Shown: positions 24,930 through 34,287, counted from the stretch's first letter. The stretch: DNA of 34,515 nucleotides from Gordonia sp. (in: high G+C Gram-positive bacteria) (GCF_012515855.1 NZ_JAAYXO010000221.1:1-34515), one strand, 5' to 3'. A program made the numbers and translations. Notes: generated by a model from the sequence alone, not told the origin.

Positions 24930-25730
24930 TTGGCCGTTAGGAAAGCCGCGGCACCGGAGATCGATTCCGTCGACGCGAGCGCTGAATCGTCCAACACGCG
25001 TCGTGCATTGGCCCTCGTCCATGGAATGACCGAAGAGAATCGGCTCCCGTCGCTCGGCACCCTGCTGCCCGCTCTGCGGCGACGCGGATTCGAGGTGACA
25101 GTGGTCGCTGCTGACGATGAAGCCGTCCCGATGCCTCGTCCCGATGACTATCAGGTGCTGGTGGTGATGGGATCGCACGATTCGGTGTACGACGATCACC
25201 TCGTGTGGATCGCCCGTGAACGCGACTACCTGCTCGGCGCCGTCGACGCTGGGATCCCGGTATTCGGCGTCTGCTTCGGCGCGCAGATGCTGGCCCACCT
25301 GTTCGGTGGCACCGTGCAGCGCGGCGAACTGTCCGAGCACGGACTCACCGTCATCGACACCCGCGACCCCGACCTGGTGGGTGCGGGCCCGTGGCTGGAG
25401 TTCCACCACGACGCCATCACCGCGCCGGCGTCCGCCGATGTGGTGGCCACTACGGCGGCGGGAGTGCAGGCGTTCACCGTCGGCCCCCACATGGGAGTCC
25501 AGTTCCATCCGGAAGCCAGTCCCGCGTGGCTACGCGCGTGGTCGTCGAGCATCCCCGACATGGAGAGTTACCTGGCGAGCCACGGCTTGGACCTGGCGTC
25601 GTTCACCGAAAGCGTCGGCGGCGACACCGACATCTCCGCCGCTGTGGAGTGCGACGTCCTCTTCGGCCGCTTTCTGGAGCGCGCAGGTATCGCCCGGCCG
25701 TCGCGGCCGATGCCCGGGTCGGCCGACTAG
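24930..25730 (+). CDS. Class I glutamine amidotransferase-like protein 2
   Basis: This protein of 266 aa is a second GATase-like domain with Cys115 in CFGAQ, His193 and Glu195 in QFHPE. It is longer than GATase 1, with an N-terminal extension and a C-terminal helical tail of about 65 residues. The start is uncertain. I prefer the TTG at 24930, seven bases after AAAGGCGAGGA, over the TTG at 24897. It is the last gene of the cluster, 48 nt after the reductase, before a repeat and a strong terminator. Two GATases in one such cluster are not typical of aniline operons. It may hydrolyse a second intermediate, such as the oxidised gamma-glutamyl product. Motifs support the family; the role is inference. 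Confidence 0.85.
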   Translation: MAVRKAAAPEIDSVDASAESSNTRRALALVHGMTEENRLPSLGTLLPALRRRGFEVTVVAADDEAVPMPRPDDYQVLVVMGSHDSVYDDHLVWIARERDYLLGAVDAGIPVFGVCFGAQMLAHLFGGTVQRGELSEHGLTVIDTRDPDLVGAGPWLEFHHDAITAPASADVVATTAAGVQAFTVGPHMGVQFHPEASPAWLRAWSSSIPDMESYLASHGLDLASFTESVGGDTDISAAVECDVLFGRFLERAGIARPSRPMPGSAD

Positions 25731-25774
25731 GACGAGGGCGCCTCCCCACGCTGGTCGAGTCGGCTTCCCCTTGC

Positions 25775-25880
25775 TGGTCGAGTCGGCGAGTGAGCGCAGC
25801 GAACCCGCCACAATCGAGACCGCCGCTACCCCGGTCTCGACACACCGATGCGGGCTCCGCGCCGCAGCGGCACTCGACCA
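25775..25880. repeat. Intergenic palindromic element, copy 4 (diverged)
   Basis: Outer arms TGGTCGAGT (25775-25783) and ACTCGACCA (25872-25880) and inner arms ATCGAGACC (25813-25821) and GGTCTCGA (25833-25840) follow the layout of the other copies. An extra left end, CCCACGCTGGTCGAGT (25745-25760), precedes it. The right end is followed by ACGTGG, which pairs with CCACG of that extra left end, so the full element may extend outward to about 25886. Confidence 0.8.
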
Positions 25881-25915
25881 ACGTGGGAAGGCCCCCTCCC
25901 CGCAACACGCACGTG

Positions 25916-25950
25916 AAAGGCCCCGGCAGGAAACTCCTGCCGGGGCCTTT
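25916..25950. terminator. Strong bidirectional terminator hairpin
   Basis: Perfect 15-bp arms AAAGGCCCCGGCAGG (25916-25930) and CCTGCCGGGGCCTTT (25936-25950) flank a 5-nt loop. It lies between the convergent GATase 2 and hspR genes, with an A-run at one foot and a T-run at the other, so it can end transcription from both directions. Confidence 0.93.
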
Positions 25951-25962
25951 CGCGTCCGCCTC

Positions 25963-26379
25963 CTACGACCGCCGCTTACCTCGCGGCTGCCAGACGACCA
26001 GCGCATTCGACCTCGGGACGGGGACCAGCTCGCCCCGACGGGGGCGGGTGGTCGACTCGAGTTCGTGGGCGAGGTCGGCCACGCGCTTGTGCAGTGCCTC
26101 CACCTCGTCGCTCAGTTCGATGATTCGCTTGATGCCCGCGAGGTTGACGCCCTCGTCCTGCGAGAGGCGCTGGATCTCGCGGAGCATCTCGACGTCGCGG
26201 TTGGAGTACCTGCGACCACCGCCGCGCGTGCGCTGCGGGGTCACCAGGCCCAGCCGGTCGTAGGTGCGCAGCGTCTGCGCATGCATGCCGGCCAGCTCCG
26301 CCGCCACCGAGATCATGAAAGTGGCGGCGTCACTGACGTCGTCGCGTCGTGGTCGGTTTTCCGGGTTGACGCCTGCCAT
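25963..26379 (-). CDS. hspR: HspR, MerR-family heat-shock repressor
   Basis: This 138-aa MerR-type regulator has the winged-helix N-terminal domain (about residues 20-90) with MHAQTLRTYDRLGLVTPQR and the GGGRRYSNRDV wing, followed by a short coiled-coil region. HspR binds HAIR sites and uses DnaK as co-repressor in actinobacteria, so it controls its own operon. It is the last gene of the dnaK-grpE-dnaJ-hspR operon, 7 nt after dnaJ. Two HAIR sites upstream of dnaK in this window support its role. Confidence 0.93.
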   Translation of the reverse strand: MAGVNPENRPRRDDVSDAATFMISVAAELAGMHAQTLRTYDRLGLVTPQRTRGGGRRYSNRDVEMLREIQRLSQDEGVNLAGIKRIIELSDEVEALHKRVADLAHELESTTRPRRGELVPVPRSNALVVWQPRGKRRS

Positions 26380-26386
26380 GGGTCAT

Positions 26387-27568
26387 TCACCGCCCCCAGT
26401 TGGCGCGGGGGTCGAACCCGCTTGCTCGTTCGGCCTCCGCGTACTGCTTCATCGCTGCGGTCGCAGCGTCGTCGAGCTTGGTGGGGACCGCTACCTTGAC
26501 GGTGACCAACAGGTCGCCCGATCCGCCCGATCGTTTCGGAACGCCGCGGCCCTTGAGTCGCAGCGTACGCCCGTCGGACGTCCCCGCCGGGATCTTGACG
26601 CCGACGGAGCCGTCGAGCGTCGGGACCGAGACGGTGGCGCCGAGGACCAGTTCGGCGATCGACACCGGCAGTTCGACGCGCAGGTCGTTGCCGGTGCGGG
26701 TGAAGACCTTGTCGGCCAGCACGTGAACGGTCACGTACAGGTCGCCCGACGGCGCGCCGCGCATACCGGCCTCGCCCTGTCCGGCGAGTCGGATCCGCTG
26801 ACCGTCTTCCACACCCTGCGGGACGCGGACGTTGATGGTCCGCGGGCGCACGGTGATGCCGGAGCCCTGGCAGTCCGGGCACGGATCGTCGATCTTGGTG
26901 CCGGTGCCCTGGCAGTCGGGGCAGGGTTCGGAGAAGCCGAAGTGTCCCTGGTTGCGAGTCACGTAGGCCGACCCGTTGCAGGTGGGGCAGGTGCGCGGGC
27001 TGGTGCCCGGCTTGGCGCCGCTGCCATGACACTTGGTGCACGGCGACGGGCTGGTGACCCGCAGTGACACCTTGGCGCCCTGCACCGCGTCGCGGAAGGC
27101 GACGGTGGTCTCGGTCTCGAGGTCGTTGCCGCGACGCTGACGGGTGCCGCCGCCGGCCGCTCCGGCGCCGCCACGACCGCCCAGCAGATCGCCGAACAGG
27201 TCGCCGAAGCCACCGCCACCGCCGGCGTTGCCGCCGCCGAACAGGTCGCCGATGTCGAAGCCGCCGGCTCCGCCACCGCTGTATCCGCCGCCGCCGAAAC
27301 CGCCGCCCCCGCCGGTGAAACGGCCGCTGGACATCAGGGTTCGGGCCTCGTCGTACTCTTTGCGCTTGGTCTCGTCGGACAGCACGCTGCTGGCCTCCGA
27401 CACCCGCTTGAAGCGTTCCTCAGCCGCCGTGTCGCCCGGATTGGCGTCCGGGTGCAACTCACGAGCGAGCTTCCGGTAGGCCTTCTTGATCTGGTCGGCA
27501 GTGGCGTCGGAAGAAACGCCGAGGTCTGCGTAGAAATCGCGTTCCAGCCATTCACGCTGTGGTGCCAT
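26387..27568 (-). CDS. dnaJ: DnaJ co-chaperone
   Basis: This 393-aa type I DnaJ stimulates the ATPase of DnaK and hands it unfolded substrates. It has the J domain (about residues 10-75) with the HPD motif near residue 43, a Gly/Phe-rich linker (about 85-140), four zinc-finger repeats CxxCxGxG between about 175 and 235 ([24 protein letters not shown] and CPDCQGSG), and a C-terminal substrate-binding part. The ATG at 27568 follows AGGAGGTGA. The second zinc-finger repeat ends in Ala instead of Gly, a small departure. It is the grpE-linked dnaJ1 type of actinobacteria. Confidence 0.95.
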   Translation of the reverse strand: MAPQREWLERDFYADLGVSSDATADQIKKAYRKLARELHPDANPGDTAAEERFKRVSEASSVLSDETKRKEYDEARTLMSSGRFTGGGGGFGGGGYSGGGAGGFDIGDLFGGGNAGGGGGFGDLFGDLLGGRGGAGAAGGGTRQRRGNDLETETTVAFRDAVQGAKVSLRVTSPSPCTKCHGSGAKPGTSPRTCPTCNGSAYVTRNQGHFGFSEPCPDCQGTGTKIDDPCPDCQGSGITVRPRTINVRVPQGVEDGQRIRLAGQGEAGMRGAPSGDLYVTVHVLADKVFTRTGNDLRVELPVSIAELVLGATVSVPTLDGSVGVKIPAGTSDGRTLRLKGRGVPKRSGGSGDLLVTVKVAVPTKLDDAATAAMKQYAEAERASGFDPRANWGR

Positions 27569-27702
27569 CAGACGTCACCTCCTAGAAAAGTCTGTGGTTG
27601 TGATGTGCCGCTCATGCTTGAGTGCACGAATATATCCGCTGTGGTGAGTGCAGCTGCTGCGGGGCCGCAACCGGGCATGCCGGTCACGACCCCGCGCGCA
27701 CA

Positions 27703-28250
27703 TCACTGCTCCGGTGCGGGTACCGGATCGGTGACCGTCACCATGGCGTGGCGGATCACCTTGTCGCCCAGGCGGTAGCCCACCCGGAAGACGTTCCCGA
27801 TGACCGGAGTGTCGCCACTCCCGTCGTTCTGGATGGCCTCGTGGAGCTCCGGGTCGAAGACCTCGCCCGGCTCCGCGAACTTCACCAGCTTCTCGCTCGT
27901 CAACACGTCGCCCAGCTTGTCGGCCAAAGCCTTGAGCGGGCCTTCGACGAGGTCACCGTGATCGCGGGCGCGATCGAGATCGTCGAGGATCGGCAGCAGC
28001 TTCTCGACGAGAACCTGCTTGCCGCGGTCGACGGCCTGCAGCTGCTCTTCAGCACTGCGTCGGCGGAAGTTGGCGAACTGAGCGCGTTCCCGCTGCAGTG
28101 CGTCGGTCAGCTCTGCGACCTGGGCATCAGCGGTGCTCGCCTCATCACCGGCCGGCTGGGCCGCCGCGGTGTCCGCGGCGGCGTCAGCCTGCTCGGTGTC
28201 GTCAACCGTCACCGGCTCGTCGACGTTTGCGTCCTCGACGTTCTCGGACG

Positions 28251-28254
<4 letters not shown>
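27703..28254 (-). CDS. grpE: GrpE nucleotide-exchange factor
   Basis: This 183-aa protein releases ADP from DnaK. It has an acidic, Ala-rich disordered N-terminus (about 1-45), a long alpha-helical stretch (about 45-110; [19 protein letters not shown]) that forms the dimer, and a C-terminal beta domain with [21 protein letters not shown] at about 152-172. It overlaps the dnaK stop by 4 nt (ATGA), so the two are translationally coupled. The 134 nt to dnaJ carries no gene. Confidence 0.95.
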
Positions 28255-30092
<1,838 letters not shown>

Positions 30093-30220
30093 GTGTTCCT
30101 CCTAGTTCCGGCTCGCTTGGAGGGCCGGGTAGTTCTTGGGGCCGTTGGGCCTGCGTTGGTCTGCGAAACCTCAGCGCCTCGGACTCAGGTTTAATCGACG
30201 TTTTCGTTGCCGTCAACCTT

Positions 30221-30241
30221 GTTGAGTCTCTATCACTCAAG
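30221..30241. promoter_or_regulatory. HAIR operator 1 (HspR site)
   Basis: GTTGAGT-N7-ACTCAAG matches 13 of 14 fixed positions of the known HAIR consensus CTTGAGT-N7-ACTCAAG. It is 129 nt upstream of the dnaK start and overlaps the proposed -10 of the promoter. Confidence 0.92.
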
Positions 30242-30258
30242 TTCCTTGATCGGTTCAA
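30230..30258 (-). promoter_or_regulatory. Probable dnaK promoter
   Basis: On the minus strand, TTGAAC (30253-30258) and TGATAG (30230-30235) are separated by 17 nt, a fit to a sigma-70 type promoter. The -10 lies inside HAIR 1, so bound HspR would block RNA polymerase. The match is moderate; a start site would be near 30223. Confidence 0.5.
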
Positions 30259-30287
30259 CTACACGCAGGGAGGATTCATTCCGCAGA

Positions 30288-30308
30288 CTTGAGTGAATGT
30301 CGCTCAAT
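30288..30308. promoter_or_regulatory. HAIR operator 2 (HspR site)
   Basis: CTTGAGT (30288-30294), 7 nt, then GCTCAAT (30302-30308) gives a perfect left half and a right half with two changes from ACTCAAG. It lies 47 nt upstream of HAIR 1, on the far side of the -35, which would allow two bound HspR molecules to co-operate. Confidence 0.8.
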
Positions 30309-30668
30309 CTTGGGTGATCCCCATCACGCGCCACGTCCGCGGAACCGCGCCGACCATCCGGTCTGTAGCAGGACCCGAGCGATGCACTGGATCGATCGAA
30401 CGAAGAAACGGCGAAATCCGGGTCATACAACCTCAAGTCGGCACAGATCCGACTGCAAAGCAGTGACCTGTTACGTTCACCCGAACAGAGGGTGACGGTC
30501 ATCACTTATCAGCCTCACAGTGTCCGAATTAGACCATTCGGAACTCATCCGACCTGCATAAACGCCTTTTCGCTTCATTCTCGGAGCGGACATCCATCCG
30601 TGGCACAGAACTCAACTTTCGACACAAACGCGCAGATGTGTCGCTCCCCACCGTCGGCGCGGCACCCG
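30309..30668. other. 360-nt non-coding stretch between dnaK control region and secreted-protein gene
   Basis: No gene is supported. It is AT-richer than the coding regions. A palindrome TCCGAAT (30523-30529) / ATTCGGA (30536-30542) with a 6-nt spacer is a possible operator for the surface-protein locus. The promoter for the plus-strand genes must lie here or in the adjoining bases but could not be fixed. Confidence 0.6.
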
Positions 30669-30680
30669 ATGATTCTTCAC

Positions 30681-31370
30681 ATGACGCATACCGCTCTCCT
30701 CATCACCACTGCACGACGCGCAGCCGTCGTCGCCGCTACCGGCGCCGCAGCTCTCTCCTTCGCAGCGCTCAGCGTTGGCGGGGCGAGCGCGGCACCGGGC
30801 GCGAACCTCGACGACAAGTGCCTCGAGTTCTCTGCCGATGGCAACTCGGGGTGGTCGACCGCCGCCGATAGCACGATTCCTTGGACCGGACAGCGCCCGT
30901 CCCCGGGCAGCAAGGGCGAAGTCGTTCAGGCCAAGTTCAGCGTCCGCAACATCTGCGACACCCCCGCCAAGTTCCAGGCCTACGCCGGTAACTGGTCTGT
31001 CGGCGGGGGCGGCTCCGCATACTTGCGCGCCGACCTCGGCGGAACCAATGGCTCCAACGCCAATCTGGTCGGTAATCCCGGCATCCTCGTCGCCGAGAAG
31101 AACATCGCCAAGGACACCCCCATGTCGGTGACCCTCCGTTTGGGTATCCCGGCCGATGAGACCGCGCAGAACTTCGAGATCAAGCCGAATTGGGCGTTCG
31201 CCCTCGAAGAGGTCGCCCCCGGTGGCGGCAACGGCGGCGGCGACGACTGCAACAGCGGTTCGCTCGGCGGCGCCCTCGGCAGCCTCGGCTGCAGCACCGG
31301 AAGCCTCGGCGGCGGATCCTCCGCATCCAAGCTGATTCAGGTCGATTCCCCGACCGTCATCAGCCGCTGA
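30681..31370 (+). CDS. Secreted protein with Sec signal and Gly/Ser-rich tail, unknown function
   Basis: This protein of about 229 aa is not a family I recognise. It has a signal peptide (about residues 1-40) with a basic n-region TARRAAV, a hydrophobic core AAALSFAALSVG and a cleavage site near ASAAPG. The mature part has scattered Cys residues (NICDTP among them) and may form a beta-sandwich. The tail (about 185-225) is Gly/Ser-rich with two closely spaced Cys, as in GGDDCNSGS and LGCSTGS. The start is uncertain: ATG at 30681 or at 30669, neither with a clear ribosome site. It lies upstream of three alternate-signal exported proteins and may belong to the same surface structure, but it lacks their AAW signature. 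Confidence 0.75.
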   Translation: MTHTALLITTARRAAVVAATGAAALSFAALSVGGASAAPGANLDDKCLEFSADGNSGWSTAADSTIPWTGQRPSPGSKGEVVQAKFSVRNICDTPAKFQAYAGNWSVGGGGSAYLRADLGGTNGSNANLVGNPGILVAEKNIAKDTPMSVTLRLGIPADETAQNFEIKPNWAFALEEVAPGGGNGGGDDCNSGSLGGALGSLGCSTGSLGGGSSASKLIQVDSPTVISR

Positions 31371-31468
31371 CTTCCACCACCCACAGACTTCGGCCGCACC
31401 TCGGTGCCTCCCCGGCCGTAGACGGTCACTCACGACCGCCCCGCGCACTTCCCGCGCAACCCTCCCTT

Positions 31469-31493
31469 CTGTGCCGGAACGCTTCCGGCACAG
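31469..31493. terminator. Perfect hairpin in leader of the exported-protein genes
   Basis: CTGTGCCGGAA (31469-31479) and TTCCGGCACAG (31483-31493) are perfect 11-bp arms with a 3-nt loop. It sits 23 nt before the next gene and after the secreted-protein gene. No T-run follows, so it may be a weak terminator, an attenuator or an mRNA-stabilising hairpin separating expression levels of the two genes. Confidence 0.6.
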
Positions 31494-31516
31494 TCCCTGA
31501 ACAGAAACGGGAAAGC

Positions 31517-32017
31517 ATGAACAAGGCAACCAAGGGCGCCCTCGCCGCAGCGGCAGCAGCAGCCATCCTCGCCGGCGGCGCAGGCACCATGGCGGCGTGG
31601 AACCAGAGCACCACCGGCACCGGCGGCGGCACGATCACCGCTGGTTCACTCAACGTGACGCAGCAGGCTGGCACCGGCGTCTGGAAGTGGGTGGAGGGCA
31701 AGAAGGCTGGCGATCCCGTTGACTTCGAGAACGACAAAATCGTCCCCGGCGACAAGTTCACCTACACCGCCATCTACGACGTTGTTCTCGTCGGAACTAA
31801 CTTGACGGCCACACTCACCCCGACCGTCGCAGGTGTTTCCGGCGATCTGGCGCCCTTCCTGCTAGCAACACCGACGAATGGTGAGGCTGTGGAAGTCACC
31901 CAAACCGGCCCCTACACGGTCAGCACCAACGTCACGTTCTCCACCGACGCACCGGCCAGCACGATGACGCAGACCGGCATCCTCTCGGGTGCCTCCGTCG
32001 TTCTCGCTCAGAAGTAG
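31517..32017 (+). CDS. Alternate-signal exported protein, TasA/CalY-like, 1
   Basis: This 166-aa protein has a signal-like N-terminus MNKATKGALAAAAAAAILAG followed by GTMAAWNQS. The AxW-type junction is typical of SipW-dependent exported proteins (the TasA/CalY group and the actinobacterial RER_14450-type family). The mature part is rich in Thr, Val and Gly and looks like a beta-sandwich. It starts at ATG 31517 after ACGGGAAAGC. Genes 2 and 3 of this group and two signal peptidases follow, so it is a likely substrate of the SipW-like enzyme at 32578. TasA proteins form biofilm fibres in Bacillus; whether this one does is unknown. Confidence 0.85.
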   Translation: MNKATKGALAAAAAAAILAGGAGTMAAWNQSTTGTGGGTITAGSLNVTQQAGTGVWKWVEGKKAGDPVDFENDKIVPGDKFTYTAIYDVVLVGTNLTATLTPTVAGVSGDLAPFLLATPTNGEAVEVTQTGPYTVSTNVTFSTDAPASTMTQTGILSGASVVLAQK

Positions 32018-32041
32018 TAACCCCCTTCACCAAAGGTCTTC

Positions 32042-32581
32042 ATGAAGCCCCAAATCAAGTGGGTGCTCGCGGCAGCGGTGGTTCTGCTGGTGGGATTCAT
32101 CTCCCTCCAGCAGACCAGCGCGGCGTGGCGCTCCGAAGAAAGCAGTGGCGGTGGTGGCACGATCACCGCTGGCGAGCTCAACATCTCGGCAGGCAACAGC
32201 GGTGTCAAGCAGTTCACCTTGGACGGATTGACGCTCGAGAACGCCGGCCGCGGCGACAGCGTGCAGAAGGCACTGCCCGTCATCAACTCGGGCAACGTCA
32301 CCATGCAGTACAGGCTGAACGGCATCGCCACCAGCGGCGACGCACCGCTCACCTTCCGCGTCGCCAAGGTGAACAGCGCAGCAGAGTGCACCCCGACCGG
32401 TAACGTCGGCACCGAGCTCTACAACGGTGCGGGCAACGCAGCGACCTTCCCCGCACGGAAGGTCGCGAAGGACTCCACCGAGGTGCTCTGCTTGCGGGTC
32501 ACGATCGCCACCAACGCAGAGACGTCGCAGAGCTCTAAGGCGACGTACACCTTTGCAGCGAATTCGGTAGCGGGCGCATGA
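32042..32581 (+). CDS. Alternate-signal exported protein, TasA/CalY-like, 2
   Basis: This 179-aa protein has an N-terminal hydrophobic segment WVLAAAVVLLVGFISLQQ and then TSAAWRSEESSGGGG, with the AAW motif of SipW-type substrates and a Gly-rich start to the mature part. The mature domain has two Cys (EC near residue 119 and LC near residue 149) that could form a disulphide. It follows gene 1 by 24 nt and overlaps the signal peptidase gene by 4 nt (ATGA), so substrate and processing enzyme are translationally coupled. Not similar enough to gene 1 outside the signal region for me to call it a recent duplicate. Confidence 0.86.
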   Translation: MKPQIKWVLAAAVVLLVGFISLQQTSAAWRSEESSGGGGTITAGELNISAGNSGVKQFTLDGLTLENAGRGDSVQKALPVINSGNVTMQYRLNGIATSGDAPLTFRVAKVNSAAECTPTGNVGTELYNGAGNAATFPARKVAKDSTEVLCLRVTIATNAETSQSSKATYTFAANSVAGA

Positions 32582-33567
32582 TGACCGGTCGCGGGATTCA
32601 CCACACCGACGAGACTGAGATCCTTCCCGGTCCCGCCGACACTTTGACGGCACCAGCCGACACGGACGATGAGAAGACACCACCGATCTGGTGGGTCAAG
32701 ACCATCGCCTCGTATACGCTGCTCGCCATCGCGGTGGCACTGCTCGCAGTGCTCGTGGTGATCCCGCGACTGACCGGTTCTACCGCCTACACGGTGCTCA
32801 CCGGCTCCATGCAGCCGACGTACCCACCGGGAACACTGATCGTCGTCAAACCGACTCCGGGCGCCGACCTGAACGCAGGCGACGTCATCACGTTCCAGCC
32901 GGAGTCTGGCAATCCCTCGGTGACCACCCACCGCATCATCAGCATCGTCTACGACGCGCAGGGTGTCCGGAAGTTCATCACTAAGGGTGACGCCAACAAT
33001 GCGACTGACGACGTTCAGCTGATCGAGGAACAGATCCGCGGCAGGCTGCTCTACTCGGTGCCCCAGCTCGGGCGGCTCAACTCGCTGCTCTCGGGTGCCA
33101 CGCGCAGCGTGATGATCTTCGTCATCGCCGCTGCCCTCGGCGGCTATGCACTGTGGATGTGGATCAGCGGTCTGCGCGACCGCAAGAACGGCAAGGACGG
33201 CGACAGCGACGAACCGCCTGCCGACGGCGAGCCCGAGAACCCGGTTCCGCCGGTCGGCACAGTCGACGCCCTGACGACGGCTATGCCGCCGCAGGTCGTA
33301 GCCGCCCAAGACGTTGTCGCCCAGGGCGCCCCCGCGCCACCGGTCTGCCACGCCTGCGGAGCACCGCAAGCCGGCGGCCATGCACTCGCATACTCGGCAG
33401 TGCCCGAACCGCCAGCGCCGTACTACCCACCGCAGCAGGCACCGGCGCAACCGTTCCCGGCCCAGCAGTTTCCAGCCCAGCAGCACCCGCCAGCACCGCA
33501 GTACCCACCCCCGCTCTACGACCTCCCCAGCGAAGAGAGCACCCGGCCGATTCCCGTCGTCCGCTGA
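32578..33567 (+). CDS. SipW-like (S26B) signal peptidase with long Pro/Gln-rich tail
   Basis: This 329-aa membrane protease is a type I signal peptidase of the SipW/ER group. It has an N-terminal membrane segment (about residues 42-64), the catalytic Ser77 in TGSMQPTYPPG, His118 in TTHRI, which replaces the Lys of the bacterial S26A type, and a conserved KGDANN motif near residue 136. A second membrane segment (about 190-212) leads into a cytosolic or wall-facing tail of about 115 residues rich in Pro, Gln and Ala, with CHAC near residue 255. It overlaps gene 2 by 4 nt. SipW in Bacillus processes TasA; the same work is inferred here for the neighbouring AAW-motif proteins. A long tail of this kind is unusual in the family. 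Confidence 0.9.
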   Translation: MMTGRGIHHTDETEILPGPADTLTAPADTDDEKTPPIWWVKTIASYTLLAIAVALLAVLVVIPRLTGSTAYTVLTGSMQPTYPPGTLIVVKPTPGADLNAGDVITFQPESGNPSVTTHRIISIVYDAQGVRKFITKGDANNATDDVQLIEEQIRGRLLYSVPQLGRLNSLLSGATRSVMIFVIAAALGGYALWMWISGLRDRKNGKDGDSDEPPADGEPENPVPPVGTVDALTTAMPPQVVAAQDVVAQGAPAPPVCHACGAPQAGGHALAYSAVPEPPAPYYPPQQAPAQPFPAQQFPAQQHPPAPQYPPPLYDLPSEESTRPIPVVR

Positions 33568-33611
33568 CTGTCCCCCACCGACTTCCCTCCCCAACTGACA
33601 AGGCAGCAATC

Positions 33612-34280
33612 ATGTCTTCACCCCACGAATCCGGCGGCCCCGCACGGTCGGGACTGCGTCGACGTCTCGGCGACACCGGCTGGACCCGCGTACGCGCTAT
33701 CGCCTCGCTCGGCATGGTCTTCGGCCTCGGCGCCGTCGGCACCATGGCCGCATGGTCGGACACCGCAACCGCCACCACCGGGCAGTTCTCCACCGCGTCG
33801 GTGGACGTCAAGGTGGCACTCGACGGTGAGCGTCCGACACTCGCATTTACCTCGCTGGACAAGATCAACCTCGCCAAGGGCGACAGCACCTCCGCGATGC
33901 TTCCGGTCAACAATGTCGGCGCCACCAATTTCACGTACACGATGAAGGCCGTGGCCGCGAATGCGGGCACTTTCGTCCCGCCCGCAGGCGTCTCGCCCGC
34001 AAGCGCCGTGCCGTCTGCCGCGGACTTCGCGTCGAACCTCGTTGTCACGGTGTACGCCGGCGGTTCGGCCAGCGGCGGCACCTGCACCGGCGGCACCCAG
34101 ATCGGCAGCAGTGCACTCACTCTCGGATCACCGGTGAACCTCGTGACCACCGCGCGGCCGATCAACAAATCAGCAACCGAGGACCTCTGCATCAAGGCAG
34201 CGCTGAACTCGAGCGCCCCGAACACCACGCGTATGTCGTCGGTATCCGTCGACTTCCAGTTCGCGGCCACCCAGGCGTGA
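33612..34280 (+). CDS. Alternate-signal exported protein, TasA/CalY-like, 3
   Basis: This 222-aa protein has a long basic n-region (GLRRRLGDTGWTRVR), a hydrophobic core AIASLGMVFGLGAVG and GTMAAWSDT, the same GTMAAW junction as gene 1. The mature part is Thr/Ala/Val-rich with two Cys (TCTGG near residue 157 and DLC near residue 196). The ATG at 33612 is preceded by a purine-rich stretch ACAAGGCAGCAAT. It follows the first signal peptidase by 44 nt and comes just before a second signal peptidase, suggesting a matched substrate/peptidase pair. Function beyond export is not known. Confidence 0.86.
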   Translation: MSSPHESGGPARSGLRRRLGDTGWTRVRAIASLGMVFGLGAVGTMAAWSDTATATTGQFSTASVDVKVALDGERPTLAFTSLDKINLAKGDSTSAMLPVNNVGATNFTYTMKAVAANAGTFVPPAGVSPASAVPSAADFASNLVVTVYAGGSASGGTCTGGTQIGSSALTLGSPVNLVTTARPINKSATEDLCIKAALNSSAPNTTRMSSVSVDFQFAATQA

Positions 34281-34287
34281 TGCACCG

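Noticed and set aside
27617-27623. CTTGAGT before dnaJ as a third HAIR site
   Set aside because: Only one half-site is present; the expected ACTCAAG partner at 7-nt spacing is absent.
30289-30495. Small plus-strand frame downstream of the HAIR sites
   Set aside because: It begins inside HAIR 2, has no ribosome site and no recognisable features, and the region looks like control DNA.
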